Source: an uncultured bacterium (GTDB lineage: Bacteria; Bacteroidota; Bacteroidia; Bacteroidales; Bacteroidaceae). From it: a stretch of 32,642 nucleotides of DNA. This document shows positions 14,088-21,896 of this stretch, in pieces. Under the pieces are notes generated by a model that searched no databases, was not told the DNA's origin, and saw only the letters and a program-made list of their open reading frames with translations. The translations under genes and the position numbers were made by a program. The DNA lies in the NCBI GenBank assembly GCA_945829115.1, contig CALZTP010000022.1:1-32642 (forward strand), given 5' to 3'. Positions within the stretch are counted from its first letter, which is position 1. Each line of letters starts with the position of its first letter.

Positions 14088-16028
14088 ATGAGTTATCTGA
14101 AGTTTGAAAAAGCCACGATGACAAACCTCCAGGCGGCATTGCAGAAAGAACTTCTGCGCACAAACCGCTCAGGTGCCTACAGCTGCTCAACACTCGTAGA
14201 CTGTAATACACGAAAGTATCACGGACTGCTGGTAACCCCTGTGCCAGAAATAGACGATGAGAACCATGTATTGCTTTCTTCGCTCGACTGCAGTGTGGTG
14301 CAGCATGGAGTAGAGTTTAATCTTGGCCTCCACAAGTATCAGGGAAACACTTACTCTCCTAACGGACACAAGTACATCCGTGAGTTCAACTGCGATGTTG
14401 TGCCAACCACCTTGTACCGGGTTGGTGGTGTGATTCTTAAAAAGGAACTGATTTTCCAGCACCATGAAGACAGAATCCTCCTACGCTACACCTTGGTGGA
14501 CGGACCGTCACAGACTATTCTGCGATTCCGACCTTTCCTCGCTTTCAGAAGCGTGAATGACCTTTCACACGAGAACGGTGTCGCATCTCGTGAATATCAA
14601 GAAGTGGAGAACGGTATCAGCACTTGCATGTATGAAGGATATCCAAATCTCTTCCTCCAGATATCAAAGAAGAACGAGTTCATCTTCATCCCTGACTGGT
14701 ATAGAGGAATAGAATATCCAAAGGAGTTGGAGCGTGGCTACGCCTTCCAGGAAGACCTCTACGTGCCAGGATACTTTGAGCTTACCATCAAGAAAGGCGA
14801 GAGCATCGTTGTTGCTGCCTCTACCACAAAGAGTAAGCCGTCAACACTGAAGAAACTATTCGACGATGAAGTGGAACATCGCCCCGTTAGAGACAATTTC
14901 TATCATACTCTCATCTGCTCAGCAAGGCAGTTCTTCGTGAACAAACCTTCGGGAGATTATATCCTTGCCGGATACCCTTGGTTTAAGTGTAGGGCAAGAG
15001 ATACATTCATCTCTCTCCCTGGACTAACACTTGCTGTTGAGGAAGTTGAGAACTTCGAGAAATATATGGACACAGCCGGAAAGGCTCTCAACGATTTCCT
15101 AATCGGAAAACCTCTTCAGCACGAAATAGCAGAGATAGAAATGCCAGATGTTCCACTCTGGGCAGTATGGGCTCTGCAGCAGTATGCTCGCAAGGTGGGC
15201 AGAGAGAAATGCTACGAGAAATATGGCAATCTCCTCAACACCGTTATTTCTGCAATCGAAAACGGAAAGCATCCTAACCTTTATCTTGAAACAGACTCTC
15301 TGCTGAAGATAAACGGTGCGGAGAGAGCAATGACGTGGATGAACTCAAGCGTCTATGGACGCCCTGTGGTTCCTCGTTCTGGATATGTCGTTGAAATAAA
15401 TGCGCTTTGGTATAACGCACTGAAGTTCGCTGCAAACATGGCGGAAAAGCGAGGCAACGCACAAGCTATCGAGCATTATGAGGCTCTCGCTGAAAAGGTG
15501 CGCGAGAGCTTCCAGAGCATCTTTGTAAACGAAAGCGGATACCTTTGGGACTATGTCGACAATGGAGTTGCAAACGTAGAGGTTCGCCCGAACATGATCT
15601 TCGCAGTGGCTCTTGAATATTCTCCACTCGACAAGGAACAACAGAAGTCTGTGGTTGATTTCTGCACACGAGAGTTGCTAACAACAAAGGGACTCCGTTC
15701 ACTCACACCAAAGAGCGGAGCTTATAACCCAATGTATATCGGCACACAGAACCAGCGTGACTGGGCTTACCATCAGGGAACTGTATGGCCATGGCTCGGA
15801 TGCTTCTACATGGAGAGTGTGTTGAAGATATACAAGCGTTCACGACTGTCGTTCATTCAGAGACAGATGGTGGGCTTCGAAGAAGAGATGTACTACCATG
15901 CTATTGGCACCATGCCAGAGCTTTTCGACGGCAACCCTCCTTTCTCTGGACGTGGAGGTTCAGCCTTCGCGATGAACGTGGCTGCGCTGCTTCGTATGTC
16001 TAAATTACTTGAGTCTTACACATTATAA
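14088..16028 (+). CDS. Glycogen debranching enzyme, GH133 amylo-alpha-1,6-glucosidase type
   Basis: A 646-residue cytoplasmic enzyme that removes alpha-1,6 branches from glycogen. The N-terminal beta-rich domain (about 1-260) has the family opening NRSGAYSCSTLVDCNTRKYHGLLV. The catalytic (alpha/alpha)6 domain follows, with GYPWFKCRARDTFISLPGL (about 302-320), ERAMTWMNSSVYGRPVVPRSGYVVEINALWYNA and a C-terminal RDWAYHQGTVWPWLG block, as in GDE_C proteins. It is the first gene of a three-gene unit: the glycosyltransferase starts 18 bases after its stop, preceded by a GGAGG-like stretch (ACGGAGGTTG). The order debranching enzyme, GT4, GH57 is the conserved Bacteroidetes glycogen operon. Confidence 0.9.
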   Translation: MSYLKFEKATMTNLQAALQKELLRTNRSGAYSCSTLVDCNTRKYHGLLVTPVPEIDDENHVLLSSLDCSVVQHGVEFNLGLHKYQGNTYSPNGHKYIREFNCDVVPTTLYRVGGVILKKELIFQHHEDRILLRYTLVDGPSQTILRFRPFLAFRSVNDLSHENGVASREYQEVENGISTCMYEGYPNLFLQISKKNEFIFIPDWYRGIEYPKELERGYAFQEDLYVPGYFELTIKKGESIVVAASTTKSKPSTLKKLFDDEVEHRPVRDNFYHTLICSARQFFVNKPSGDYILAGYPWFKCRARDTFISLPGLTLAVEEVENFEKYMDTAGKALNDFLIGKPLQHEIAEIEMPDVPLWAVWALQQYARKVGREKCYEKYGNLLNTVISAIENGKHPNLYLETDSLLKINGAERAMTWMNSSVYGRPVVPRSGYVVEINALWYNALKFAANMAEKRGNAQAIEHYEALAEKVRESFQSIFVNESGYLWDYVDNGVANVEVRPNMIFAVALEYSPLDKEQQKSVVDFCTRELLTTKGLRSLTPKSGAYNPMYIGTQNQRDWAYHQGTVWPWLGCFYMESVLKIYKRSRLSFIQRQMVGFEEEMYYHAIGTMPELFDGNPPFSGRGGSAFAMNVAALLRMSKLLESYTL

Positions 16029-16046
16029 TATACGGAGGTTGCTACT

Positions 16047-17348
16047 ATGAAAATACTGATGTTTGGATGGGAGTTCCCTCCTAAGATATACGGTGGACTG
16101 GCAGTCGCATCGTACGGTATCACAAAAGGACTCTCACTGCAGGGAGATATAGAAACTACATTCTGCATGCCGAAACCTTGCGGCGAAGAGGAAAAGTTCC
16201 TGAAGATTATCAACATGTCTCAAGTGCCTATCGCATGGAGAGATGTGCAGTATGACGATATCAAGGACAGATTCGTGGGACATACTGCTGAAGACTACTA
16301 CCGCTTCAGAGACCATATCTATTCTGACTTTAACTACATGGCGGGACTCGACGATCTCGGATGCATGCAGTTCGCAGGTGGATATCCAGGAAACCTGCAC
16401 GATGAGATAAACAACTTCTCTATCATTGCAGGAGTGTTGGCGAGGTCAGAGCAGTTTGACATGATTCATGCTCACGACTGGCTCACCTTCCCTGCTGGAG
16501 TGCATGCAAAGATGGTGAGCGGAAAACCGTTGTGCATTCACGTTCACGCAACAGACTTCGACCGCTCAAGAGGAAAGGTGAACCCAACCGTTTATTCTAT
16601 TGAGAAGAACGGTATGGACCATGCTGACTGCATCATGTGCGTCTCTGAGCTTACAAGACAAACCGTCATTCGAGAGTACCATCAAGACCCAAGAAAGTGT
16701 GTGGCAATGCACAATGCTGTTTATCCGCTTTCTGAAGAGTATAGGAATATTGTGCCTCACAAGATTCCTGGAGAGAAGGTGGTTACTTACCTTGGACGTA
16801 TCACCATGCAGAAAGGTCCAGAGTATTTCATCGAAGCTGCTAAGCTCGTAATAGAGCGTACAAATAACGTAAGATTCTGCTTCGCTGGCTCAGGAGATAT
16901 GATGAATGCGATGATAGAACTCGCTGCTGCATACGGAATTGCAGATAGATGCCACTTCCCAGGCTTCCAGCGCGGAAAGCAGGTATATGAGTGCTACAAG
17001 AATTCAGATGTCTTCGTAATGCCTTCTGTTAGTGAGCCATTTGGAATTGCACCTCTTGAAGCTATGCAGTGTGGATGCCCATCTATCATCTCTAAACAGT
17101 CTGGATGTGGCGAGATTCTCACCAATGTTCTGAAGGTTGACTATTGGGATGTGCATGCCATGGCAGACGCAATCTATTCCCTCTGCACAAACGACGGTTT
17201 CCATCAGTATATCGCTGAGGAGGGAATCAAGGAAGTCGACCAAATCACATGGGAGAAGGTGGGATGGCGAATACGACAGTGCTACGACCAGCTGCTTGCC
17301 AAAGGCTGGTTCGATAACGAGGAGTATCTTGCCAACTACATAAAGTAA
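16047..17348 (+). CDS. GT4-type glycosyltransferase, putative glycogen synthase
   Basis: A 433-residue GT-B glycosyltransferase of the GT4 kind used as glycogen/starch synthase in Bacteroidetes. The N-terminal lobe opens with MKILMFGWEFPPKIYGGLA, the glycine loop that binds the nucleotide sugar, and has HAHDWLTF (about 147-154). The C-terminal lobe has VVTYLGRITMQKGPEYFIEAA and the EPFGIAPLE motif, where Glu330 and Glu338 form the E-x7-E pair that holds the donor ribose and phosphate. Alpha-glucan elongation is inferred from gene order; donor (UDP- or ADP-glucose) cannot be read. A gap of about 150 bases with two hairpins separates it from the GH57 gene. Confidence 0.85.
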   Translation: MKILMFGWEFPPKIYGGLAVASYGITKGLSLQGDIETTFCMPKPCGEEEKFLKIINMSQVPIAWRDVQYDDIKDRFVGHTAEDYYRFRDHIYSDFNYMAGLDDLGCMQFAGGYPGNLHDEINNFSIIAGVLARSEQFDMIHAHDWLTFPAGVHAKMVSGKPLCIHVHATDFDRSRGKVNPTVYSIEKNGMDHADCIMCVSELTRQTVIREYHQDPRKCVAMHNAVYPLSEEYRNIVPHKIPGEKVVTYLGRITMQKGPEYFIEAAKLVIERTNNVRFCFAGSGDMMNAMIELAAAYGIADRCHFPGFQRGKQVYECYKNSDVFVMPSVSEPFGIAPLEAMQCGCPSIISKQSGCGEILTNVLKVDYWDVHAMADAIYSLCTNDGFHQYIAEEGIKEVDQITWEKVGWRIRQCYDQLLAKGWFDNEEYLANYIK

Positions 17349-17371
17349 GCATTCCCACGTAATTAGTGTTC

Positions 17372-17430
17372 TGGTGGAGAAAGAAATCAATGCTCCACCA
17401 CTAAGCAGGTGTAAAGAATCTTACACACCT
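17372..17430 (+). other. Two hairpins between GT4 and GH57 genes
   Basis: TGGTGGAG (17372-17379) pairs with CTCCACCA (17393-17400), and AGGTGTAA (17407-17414) pairs with TTACACACCT (17421-17430) with a two-base bulge. TTCTT follows but there is no long T-run, so partial termination or an mRNA-processing site is more likely than full termination. Confidence 0.5.
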
Positions 17431-17497
17431 TCTTATTAACAAGAATATCAATCCTCTTCTCATTTTCTCTTGAGAAGAAAAAATACGTCCAAAAACA

Positions 17498-18889
17498 ATG
17501 AAAACAATATGTCTGTATTTTGAGATACATCAGATAACCCATCTCAAACGTTACCGCTTCTTCGATATCGGTACCGACCATTACTACTACGATGACTATG
17601 CTAACGAGAAGAGCATAAACTACATCGTTGAGAACTCATACAACCCTGCACTTGACGCACTCCAGGAGATGATAAACAATAACCCGGGATTTAAGGTGGC
17701 GTTCTCTATTTCTGGTGTTGGTATGGAGCAACTCGAAATGCACGCTCCGCAGGTTATTGAGAAACTGCAGAAACTAAATGAGTCAGGAAGGGTGGAATTC
17801 CTCACAGAACCATACTCACACGGTCTTGCTGGTCTCATTAACGAGGATAGTTTCAAGCGCGATATTGAAAAAATGTCCGACAAGATTCAGGAGTACTTCG
17901 GACGCAGACCTACCGTAGCGAGAAACTCTTCACTCATCTATACCGATGAGATTGGAGCCATCGTTGCTTCACTCGGCTATAAGGGAATGCTGACAGAGGG
18001 CGCTAAGCATGTGCTCGGTTGGAAGTCTCCACACTATGTCTATAACTGTAATCTCGCTCCTTCACTAAAACTCCTGCTCAGAGACGTGAACCTCTCTGAC
18101 GATATCTCACTCCGCTTCAACAATTCAGAGTGGGAGGGATATCCACTTATGGCTGATAAGTACATAAACGATATCGCTTCTTGTCCAGCAGAAGAGCAGG
18201 TGGTGAACATCTTTATGGAACTCTCAGCACTCGGAATAGCACAACCGCTCTCAAGCCATATTCTCGACTTTATCAAGGCACTCCCTGCTTTCGCAGCAGA
18301 AAAGGGTCTCGAATGGGCTACGCCAACAGAGATTTTCGACTCTGTCCCTTCTGTGGGTACGCTCGATGTGCCTGATTCTCTCTCTTGGGTTGACGAAGAG
18401 CGCGACTGCTCTGTATGGCTCGGAAACCAGATGCAGCGCGAGGCTTTCAATAAGCTCTATAGTGTTGCAGACCGTCTGCTCATAGCAAAAGACCCTCGTC
18501 TCCTTCAGGACTGGGACTACCTCCAGGCAAGCAACAACTTCCGCTTCATGACAACAAAGCCTTCAAATGCACTCATCGACCGTGGTATCTATGATGGTCC
18601 GTTCGATGCGTTCACAAACTATATGAACATCCTCGGCGATTTCATTAGTCGTGTGCGTGCCCTCTATGGAGGTATTGAGAATGAGGAGCTGAACAACATG
18701 CTCACCACAATAACAAACCAGACAGAGGAAATTGAAAAGCAGCAGAAGGAAATTGAACGTCTCCAGCTCAAGCTCGCAAAACTTCTACCTGATGCAGAAG
18801 ACGCTCCTAAGAAGCCTGCAAAGAAGGCAGCTCCTAAGAAAGCAACAGCAAAGGCTCCTGCAAAGAAGGCAGCCAAGAAGGCTGAATAA
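17498..18889 (+). CDS. GH57-family protein, predicted inactive, with coiled coil and Lys/Ala-rich tail
   Basis: A 463-residue protein in the operon place of the GH57 alpha-amylase. The GH57 fold is recognisable: IHQ at residues 10-12, VEFLTEPYSHG (99-109), YTDEIGAIVASLGYKGMLTEGAKHVLGWKSP (148-178) and the NxxEWxxYPL region. Family members that I know read FRNTELIY where this one reads ARNSSLIY (141-148), so the catalytic Glu is Ser145. They read MDYETFGEHQ where this one reads MELSALGIAQ (240-249), which changes the acid/base Asp to Glu241 and removes its neighbours. Residues about 395-430 form a heptad-type coiled coil; 437-463 is almost only Lys, Ala and Pro, like histone H1 tails. A structural, glycogen-binding or regulatory role is likelier than hydrolysis. 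Confidence 0.85.
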   Translation: MKTICLYFEIHQITHLKRYRFFDIGTDHYYYDDYANEKSINYIVENSYNPALDALQEMINNNPGFKVAFSISGVGMEQLEMHAPQVIEKLQKLNESGRVEFLTEPYSHGLAGLINEDSFKRDIEKMSDKIQEYFGRRPTVARNSSLIYTDEIGAIVASLGYKGMLTEGAKHVLGWKSPHYVYNCNLAPSLKLLLRDVNLSDDISLRFNNSEWEGYPLMADKYINDIASCPAEEQVVNIFMELSALGIAQPLSSHILDFIKALPAFAAEKGLEWATPTEIFDSVPSVGTLDVPDSLSWVDEERDCSVWLGNQMQREAFNKLYSVADRLLIAKDPRLLQDWDYLQASNNFRFMTTKPSNALIDRGIYDGPFDAFTNYMNILGDFISRVRALYGGIENEELNNMLTTITNQTEEIEKQQKEIERLQLKLAKLLPDAEDAPKKPAKKAAPKKATAKAPAKKAAKKAE

Positions 18890-18961
18890 CATTCCAGACT
18901 TCTATTTCCGCCTCTCCAATGCAAACAATTAGAGAGCGGGAATAAGAGGAAAACAAAAAAC

Positions 18962-19007
18962 AAGGGGTATATCAATGGCTCTAAGCTCGTTGATACACCC
19001 CTTTTTT
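18962..19007 (+). terminator. Terminator of the glycogen operon
   Basis: AAGGGGTATATCAA (18962-18975) pairs with TTGATACACCCCTT (18990-19003) over 14 bp with one mismatch; loop of 14 bases; followed by six T. Confidence 0.88.
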
Positions 19008-19120
19008 ATGGGCAACGAAGAAAAAATAACCTTCCAGCTTTCTTCCAAAGTCCCAATTCTCCAGCTTTAACCTCCCAGTCTTCATTTTTATCCTTGGCGT
19101 TACAACGCCAAAAAGATTTA

Positions 19121-19162
19121 GGGTGGTTCTATAAATCTCCAACCCTTTATAGGAACGGCCCT
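19121..19162. repeat. GGTGGTTCTATAAAT-type palindrome (copy 2)
   Basis: GGTTCTATAAA pairs with TTTATAGGAAC (19146-19156) with one bulged G. The sequence GGGTGGTTCTATAAAT is shared with 29696-29711. It overlaps the 3' end of the minus-strand phospholipase D gene and may serve as its terminator or as a REP-type element. A separate small hairpin, TTGGCGT/ACGCCAA, lies at 19094-19111. Confidence 0.55.
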
Positions 19163-20556
19163 AACAGATGTGCAAACCAACCGCGGAATCTTTGCCATGG
19201 CGTGCGCCATTTTTTGTATGTCCCCTTCTCGAGTTTGAAAGAGTCTTTCTTGTCTTTTTCAAACATATCGATGAGTTGGCGAGTGACATGCTCATCAATA
19301 ATTGCAACATTCTCCTCGTAATCGCATCTCAGACTTCTTGCATCAAGGTTTGTTGACCCTACGGTGCAGAATTTCCCATCAACCATAATCACCTTCGTGT
19401 GATGGAAGCCTGGCTGATACACCCACACCTCACAACCTTTCTTCTGCAGCTTGTTGGCATTGTAGAAGACACAATCGGGAGTGAGCGGAATATCACTCGG
19501 CTCTGCAATCATAATCTGAACCTTCACCCCACGCTCCACAGCATTCACGATTGCCTTTCTGATTTTTGGAATCAGCGTGAAATAAGGATTTACGATCTGT
19601 ATCGTGTCACGAGCAGAATTCAGAGCATGGTAATAGAACTGCCTAACAGCATTCGGAGTTCTGTGAGGCTCACGGTTCACAATTCCACAAAGCATCTTCC
19701 CCGTGGTTGGCAGCGAGTCACGCTTTAGATTCAGAACATCTTCTATGCTCTTCCCACCTTGGAAATATTCCTCGCCAGACAACTGCTCACCCGTGGTCTT
19801 CTCCCACGCACGGAAGAAAATCTCCTGAAGTGTGTTCACCTCTTCTCCTTCCAAACGGCAATGCATATCCCTCCATTCTCCAACAACCTCAGTGCCATTG
19901 ATGTAATAGTCTGCAACATTCATGCCACCCGTGTAGGCAATTCGCCCATCTATCACCACAATCTTCCTATGGTCACGCCCAAAGATATGGTTCACCCAGG
20001 GAAAGCGGATAGGGTCAAACTCATGTATCTCTATCCCTCGCTCCCTAAGACTCTTCACATGGTGCTTCTTTAGAGGCTGATTGTTAGAAGAATTTCCGAA
20101 AGCATCGTATAGGGCACGTATCTTCACACCCTCCTTCGCTTTCTCTGCAAGAATATCAAAGAGAAGCATTGCTATTGAGTCGTTCCGGAAATTGAAATAC
20201 TCAAGGTGAACAGAATGCTTTGCCTGACGTATTGCAGAGAACATATCGTCGAATTTCTCCTGACCGTTTCTAAGCAGTGTGACGGTGTTATTCCTTGAGA
20301 ACGAGACACCTTCCTCCTGCAGTTTCTCCACAATAATGATGTCTGCTGACTGAGTTTTAAACCCTTCTCCGCTTGCTTCGCTAATCAGAAACTCACTTTC
20401 TATACAGTCTGCAGAAAATGCCTTGCTCCCCTCTCCAACCTCCAGTCCCTTCTCTGTCTTTTGTTCCGCAAAGCCGTTTGTTGAGAATAGGGAAAAGGAA
20501 AGAAAAAGTGCAACGAGAATAGTCTTATGCCATTGTTTTCTTACATGTTCATTCAT
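19147..20556 (-). CDS. cls: Cardiolipin synthase-like phospholipase D family protein, exported
   Basis: A 469-residue protein with two HKD active-site motifs, as in cardiolipin synthases: His196-x-Lys198-x4-Asp203 in HRKIVVID and His386-x-Lys388-x4-Asp393 in HTKVIMVD, each followed by the usual G-T/S-x-N-D region (GGMNVADYY; GSTNLDARS). It would join phosphatidyl groups to form cardiolipin. I chose the ATG at 20556 because the in-frame ATG at 20589 lies inside the predicted -7 box. The chosen N-terminus (KTILVALFLSFSLFSTNGFAEQ) reads as a signal peptide, unlike typical Cls with two membrane helices, so it may be periplasmic. A low-complexity segment (about 32-70) precedes the PLD domains. Alternative: a secreted phospholipase D. 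Confidence 0.82.
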   Translation of the reverse strand: MNEHVRKQWHKTILVALFLSFSLFSTNGFAEQKTEKGLEVGEGSKAFSADCIESEFLISEASGEGFKTQSADIIIVEKLQEEGVSFSRNNTVTLLRNGQEKFDDMFSAIRQAKHSVHLEYFNFRNDSIAMLLFDILAEKAKEGVKIRALYDAFGNSSNNQPLKKHHVKSLRERGIEIHEFDPIRFPWVNHIFGRDHRKIVVIDGRIAYTGGMNVADYYINGTEVVGEWRDMHCRLEGEEVNTLQEIFFRAWEKTTGEQLSGEEYFQGGKSIEDVLNLKRDSLPTTGKMLCGIVNREPHRTPNAVRQFYYHALNSARDTIQIVNPYFTLIPKIRKAIVNAVERGVKVQIMIAEPSDIPLTPDCVFYNANKLQKKGCEVWVYQPGFHHTKVIMVDGKFCTVGSTNLDARSLRCDYEENVAIIDEHVTRQLIDMFEKDKKDSFKLEKGTYKKWRTPWQRFRGWFAHLLGPFL

Positions 20557-20586
20557 TGTTTTACCTCGTTTTTGTAAAAAACGCTG

Positions 20587-20594
20587 CAAAGTTA
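20587..20594 (-). promoter_or_regulatory. -7 box of the cardiolipin synthase-like gene
   Basis: The minus strand reads TAACTTTG followed by CAGCG. It ends about 30 bases before the chosen start codon and overlaps the alternative ATG at 20589, which therefore cannot be the main start. Confidence 0.6.
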
Positions 20595-20614
20595 CAAAAA
20601 AATACCCAGAAAAC

Positions 20615-20646
20615 CTTGTGACATTAAAAAGTTTTTGCTATTTTTG
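20615..20646 (+). promoter_or_regulatory. Promoter of the BadF-type kinase gene
   Basis: CTTG at 20615-20618 and TATTTTTG at 20639-20646, 20 bases apart. It is divergent from the -7 box at 20587-20594. A leader of about 135 bases follows. Confidence 0.5.
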
Positions 20647-20788
20647 CCATAGAAAACGAATTTATGTCATTTTTCAGACGAAAATCCATATTTTTAAGTG
20701 TATGCACACCTAATGAAGATTCGACAAAAAACAGACGAAACATGACAAAAGAAACACTGTTCACTTACAAAATAAAAGAATCAGAATT

Positions 20789-21613
20789 ATGAACATAATA
20801 GCAGACGGAGGGAGCACAAAAATCGACTGGATACTATACGATGACAGTGCTGTTCTCGCACGGTGGCAATCGCCCGGACTAAACCCTTCTTTGCTTTCAA
20901 AAGCAGAGATTATGCCCTCTCTACAAGAGCAAAGGAAAGAAATTCCTGCTGGTAAGGAGGTTAGGAAGATAGAATTCTACGGAGCCGGTTGCACCGTAGT
21001 AGCCTCAAAGGTCATGACAGAATGCTTTCAAGAAGTGTTTCCAGAAGCAGAGGAGGTAATCACAGGAAGTGATATCATCGGTGCTGCAAGAGTGCTGCTG
21101 GGAGAGAACAAGGGAATAGCATGCATACTCGGAACAGGAGCAAACTCCTGCCTTTGGGACGGAACGCAGATTGTTATGCAGACACCAGCACTCGGATATA
21201 TCCTTGGCGACGAGGGCTCTGGAGCTGTGCTTGGAAAGATGTTGGTGAATGCGTTGTATAAAGGCGCCTTGCCAGCGAGAGTGAAGAAAGCTTTTGAAGA
21301 ATCTTACTCCATAGATATGTTCCGTGTGATAGAGAATGTCTACCGAAAGCCGAACGCAAATGTCTGGCTTGCTTCACTAACACGCTTTATAGCAGAGCAT
21401 ATTCAGGAGGAGGGCATGGAGCAGCTGGTGATGGAAAATTTCAACCTCTTTGTGAACAGGAACATTCTTCCTTACCGATGTCCAGAGTGCCCCGTGTCGT
21501 TTGTGGGAAGTGTGGCATACCATTTTTCCAAACAGTTAGAGAAAGCACTTCATGCCAACGGACTCTCACTCGGAAAAATCGTACAGTCACCTCTCGATGC
21601 TTTCCTTCCATAG
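20789..21613 (+). CDS. BadF/BadG/BcrA/BcrD ATPase family, N-acetylglucosamine kinase-like
   Basis: A 274-residue sugar-kinase-fold protein. The N-terminal phosphate loop is IADGGSTKIDWIL (residues 4-16) and the second ATP site is GIACILGTGANSCLWDG (about 111-127); TPALGYILGDEGSGAVLGK (about 132-150) is the hinge typical of bacterial GlcNAc-kinase-like proteins. It probably phosphorylates an amino sugar, perhaps from wall recycling, which fits the amidase gene downstream. The end is odd: family members usually run a few residues past the P-x-D/E-G-L region, whereas this one stops at SPLDAFLP because the TAG at 21611-21613 lies in the first unit of the 20-bp array. The terminal residues may thus have been replaced by repeat sequence. 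Confidence 0.85.
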   Translation: MNIIADGGSTKIDWILYDDSAVLARWQSPGLNPSLLSKAEIMPSLQEQRKEIPAGKEVRKIEFYGAGCTVVASKVMTECFQEVFPEAEEVITGSDIIGAARVLLGENKGIACILGTGANSCLWDGTQIVMQTPALGYILGDEGSGAVLGKMLVNALYKGALPARVKKAFEESYSIDMFRVIENVYRKPNANVWLASLTRFIAEHIQEEGMEQLVMENFNLFVNRNILPYRCPECPVSFVGSVAYHFSKQLEKALHANGLSLGKIVQSPLDAFLP

Positions 21614-21860
21614 AAGTTGCTTTCCTTCCATAGAAGTTGCTTTCCTTCCATAGAAGTTGCTTTCCTTCCATAGAAGCATCTTTCCTTCCATAGTAGTTGC
21701 TTTCTTTCCATAGAAGCATCTTTCCTTTCATAGAAGTTGCTTTCTTTCCATAGAAGTTGCTTTCCTTCCATAGAAGCATCTTTCCTTCCATAGTAGTTGC
21801 TTTCTTTCCATAGAAGCATCTTTCCTTTCATAGAAGTTGCTTTCTTTCCATAGAAGTTGC
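21601..21860 (+). repeat. 13-copy 20-bp minisatellite with a duplicated 100-bp higher-order unit
   Basis: Thirteen contiguous 20-base units with consensus TTTCCTTCCATAGAAGTTGC. Naming variants by sequence, the order is A A A, then B C D E F, then B C D E F again: 21661-21760 and 21761-21860 are identical over 100 bases. Variable sites are C/T at base 5, C/T at base 9, A/T at base 14, and GTTG/GCAT near the end. The first unit contains the stop codon of the kinase gene. The last unit is 36 bases before the next start codon. Both antisense frames stay open through it because the unit lacks stop codons on that strand. Confidence 0.97.
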
Positions 21861-21896
21861 AGGCGAGTATTAAAGAAATACAAAGATCAACATATA

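Noticed and set aside
17372..17430. Full terminator splitting the glycogen operon
   Set aside because: Hairpins are present but no T-run follows, and no promoter is visible before the GH57 gene.
21601..21860. CRISPR-like array
   Set aside because: Units are contiguous 20-mers with no spacers and no cas genes; it is a minisatellite.
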